Source: Diphasiastrum complanatum (Eukaryota; Streptophyta; Lycopodiopsida; Lycopodiales; Lycopodiaceae). Taken from it: 64,000 bases of DNA. Below the pieces are notes generated by a model. The model was not told where the DNA came from. It made no database searches and saw only the letters and a list, made by a program, of their open reading frames with translations. Shown here piece by piece: positions 63,416 through 64,000 of the stretch. The stretch lies in NCBI GenBank assembly GCA_029204225.1, contig CM055107.1:20083997-20147996 (forward strand). Reading direction: 5' to 3'. The stretch's first letter is position 1. Every line of letters begins with the position of its first letter. The translations under genes and the position numbers were made by a program.

Positions 63416-64000
63416 ATAGACGACAACATAATAGACATAGGGGTCATGTTGCACCTTCATGTGATGTTAATTCACCATAGAATGGATGGTTGATACACTC
63501 CAACAAGCAAGATCAAATGGACAAGTCATATCTGACATGGAATGGGACTTCGCAAGAGGATAATTGGAAGGTTTGTTTATTGTTTTTTTTTTTAATGTTA
63601 TAAAATACAATGTAGCTTGTATAATGATTGATTATTGTCTTGATTACAATTTTTTGACCTAGCTGGGGAGACTGTTTTTGGGATTCGATTAGACAGAAGC
63701 TATGCTGGTACAAAGAGCTACGCGTTGATTTAAAAATTTCTGAAATCGAAGATCTATGTGTGACAAATTTTTTCTCCAAAAATGGCAGTTTGGCAATAAT
63801 TGCCATTTTTTAGGCTTAAAGGCAGTTGTGAGCCATTTTAAGGCCAAAATCTTCAATTTGACATAACTTTCAATCCATAGTTTGGATTGGAAAGTGGTCA
63901 AAGACGTCATTTTCCATTTTTGCAGTCATTTTTGTGATCCGGACTCATCTAAGTGCAACTATGGCAACTCTAAGCGAGAGTGTTCTCAATGAGTCAAGCA
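63416..64000. other. Unassigned right end
   Basis: Nothing recognised beyond the transposase. It might contain the rest of the CACTA element, but no motif supports it. Confidence 0.3.

Overview
This window is plant nuclear DNA: AT-rich, with long GT-AG introns and dense, mostly broken transposons. The mix (Ty1/copia, Ty3/gypsy, CACTA, a Helentron-type Helitron, a Penelope-like element, and LINEs ending in (TC)n) suggests a large-genome land plant, perhaps a fern or other non-seed plant. That placement is inference.

The one host gene I can assemble is a CDT2/DTL homologue (WD40 substrate receptor of CRL4-DDB1 ubiquitin ligase) on the minus strand. Sixteen exons from 45460 down to 6926 join with matching splice phases into 1491 nt, or 496 codons plus stop. 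It carries two WDxR (DDB1-binding) motifs and a PIP-box-like octapeptide four residues before its stop. The gene covers about 38.5 kb, over 95% of it intron, and most recognisable transposons in the window lie inside it.

Layout: 1-4.5 kb, two truncated copia elements; 4.5-6.9 kb, nothing recognised; 6.9-45.5 kb, CDT2. Intron 10 holds a gypsy RT scrap. Intron 7 holds a (TC)n-bounded minisatellite element and rearranged gypsy pieces. Intron 6 (9 kb) holds three (TC)n-bounded LINE copies and a piece resembling a captured host gene. Intron 1 (12.3 kb) holds a Penelope-like element without its RT catalytic core, two foldback elements, a copia split by a nested non-autonomous LTR element with a target-site duplication, and gypsy LTR material. 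46.8-49.9 kb is a Helentron-type Rep/helicase/endonuclease element whose Rep piece is inverted. 53.2-62 kb holds two divergent copia elements around a 2.3 kb AT-rich spacer. 62.1-63.4 kb is CACTA transposase.

The most interesting observations are the LINE family with (TC)n tails and a conserved 3' hairpin, the inverted Rep in the Helentron, the Penelope-like element in a plant intron, and the PIP box on CDT2.
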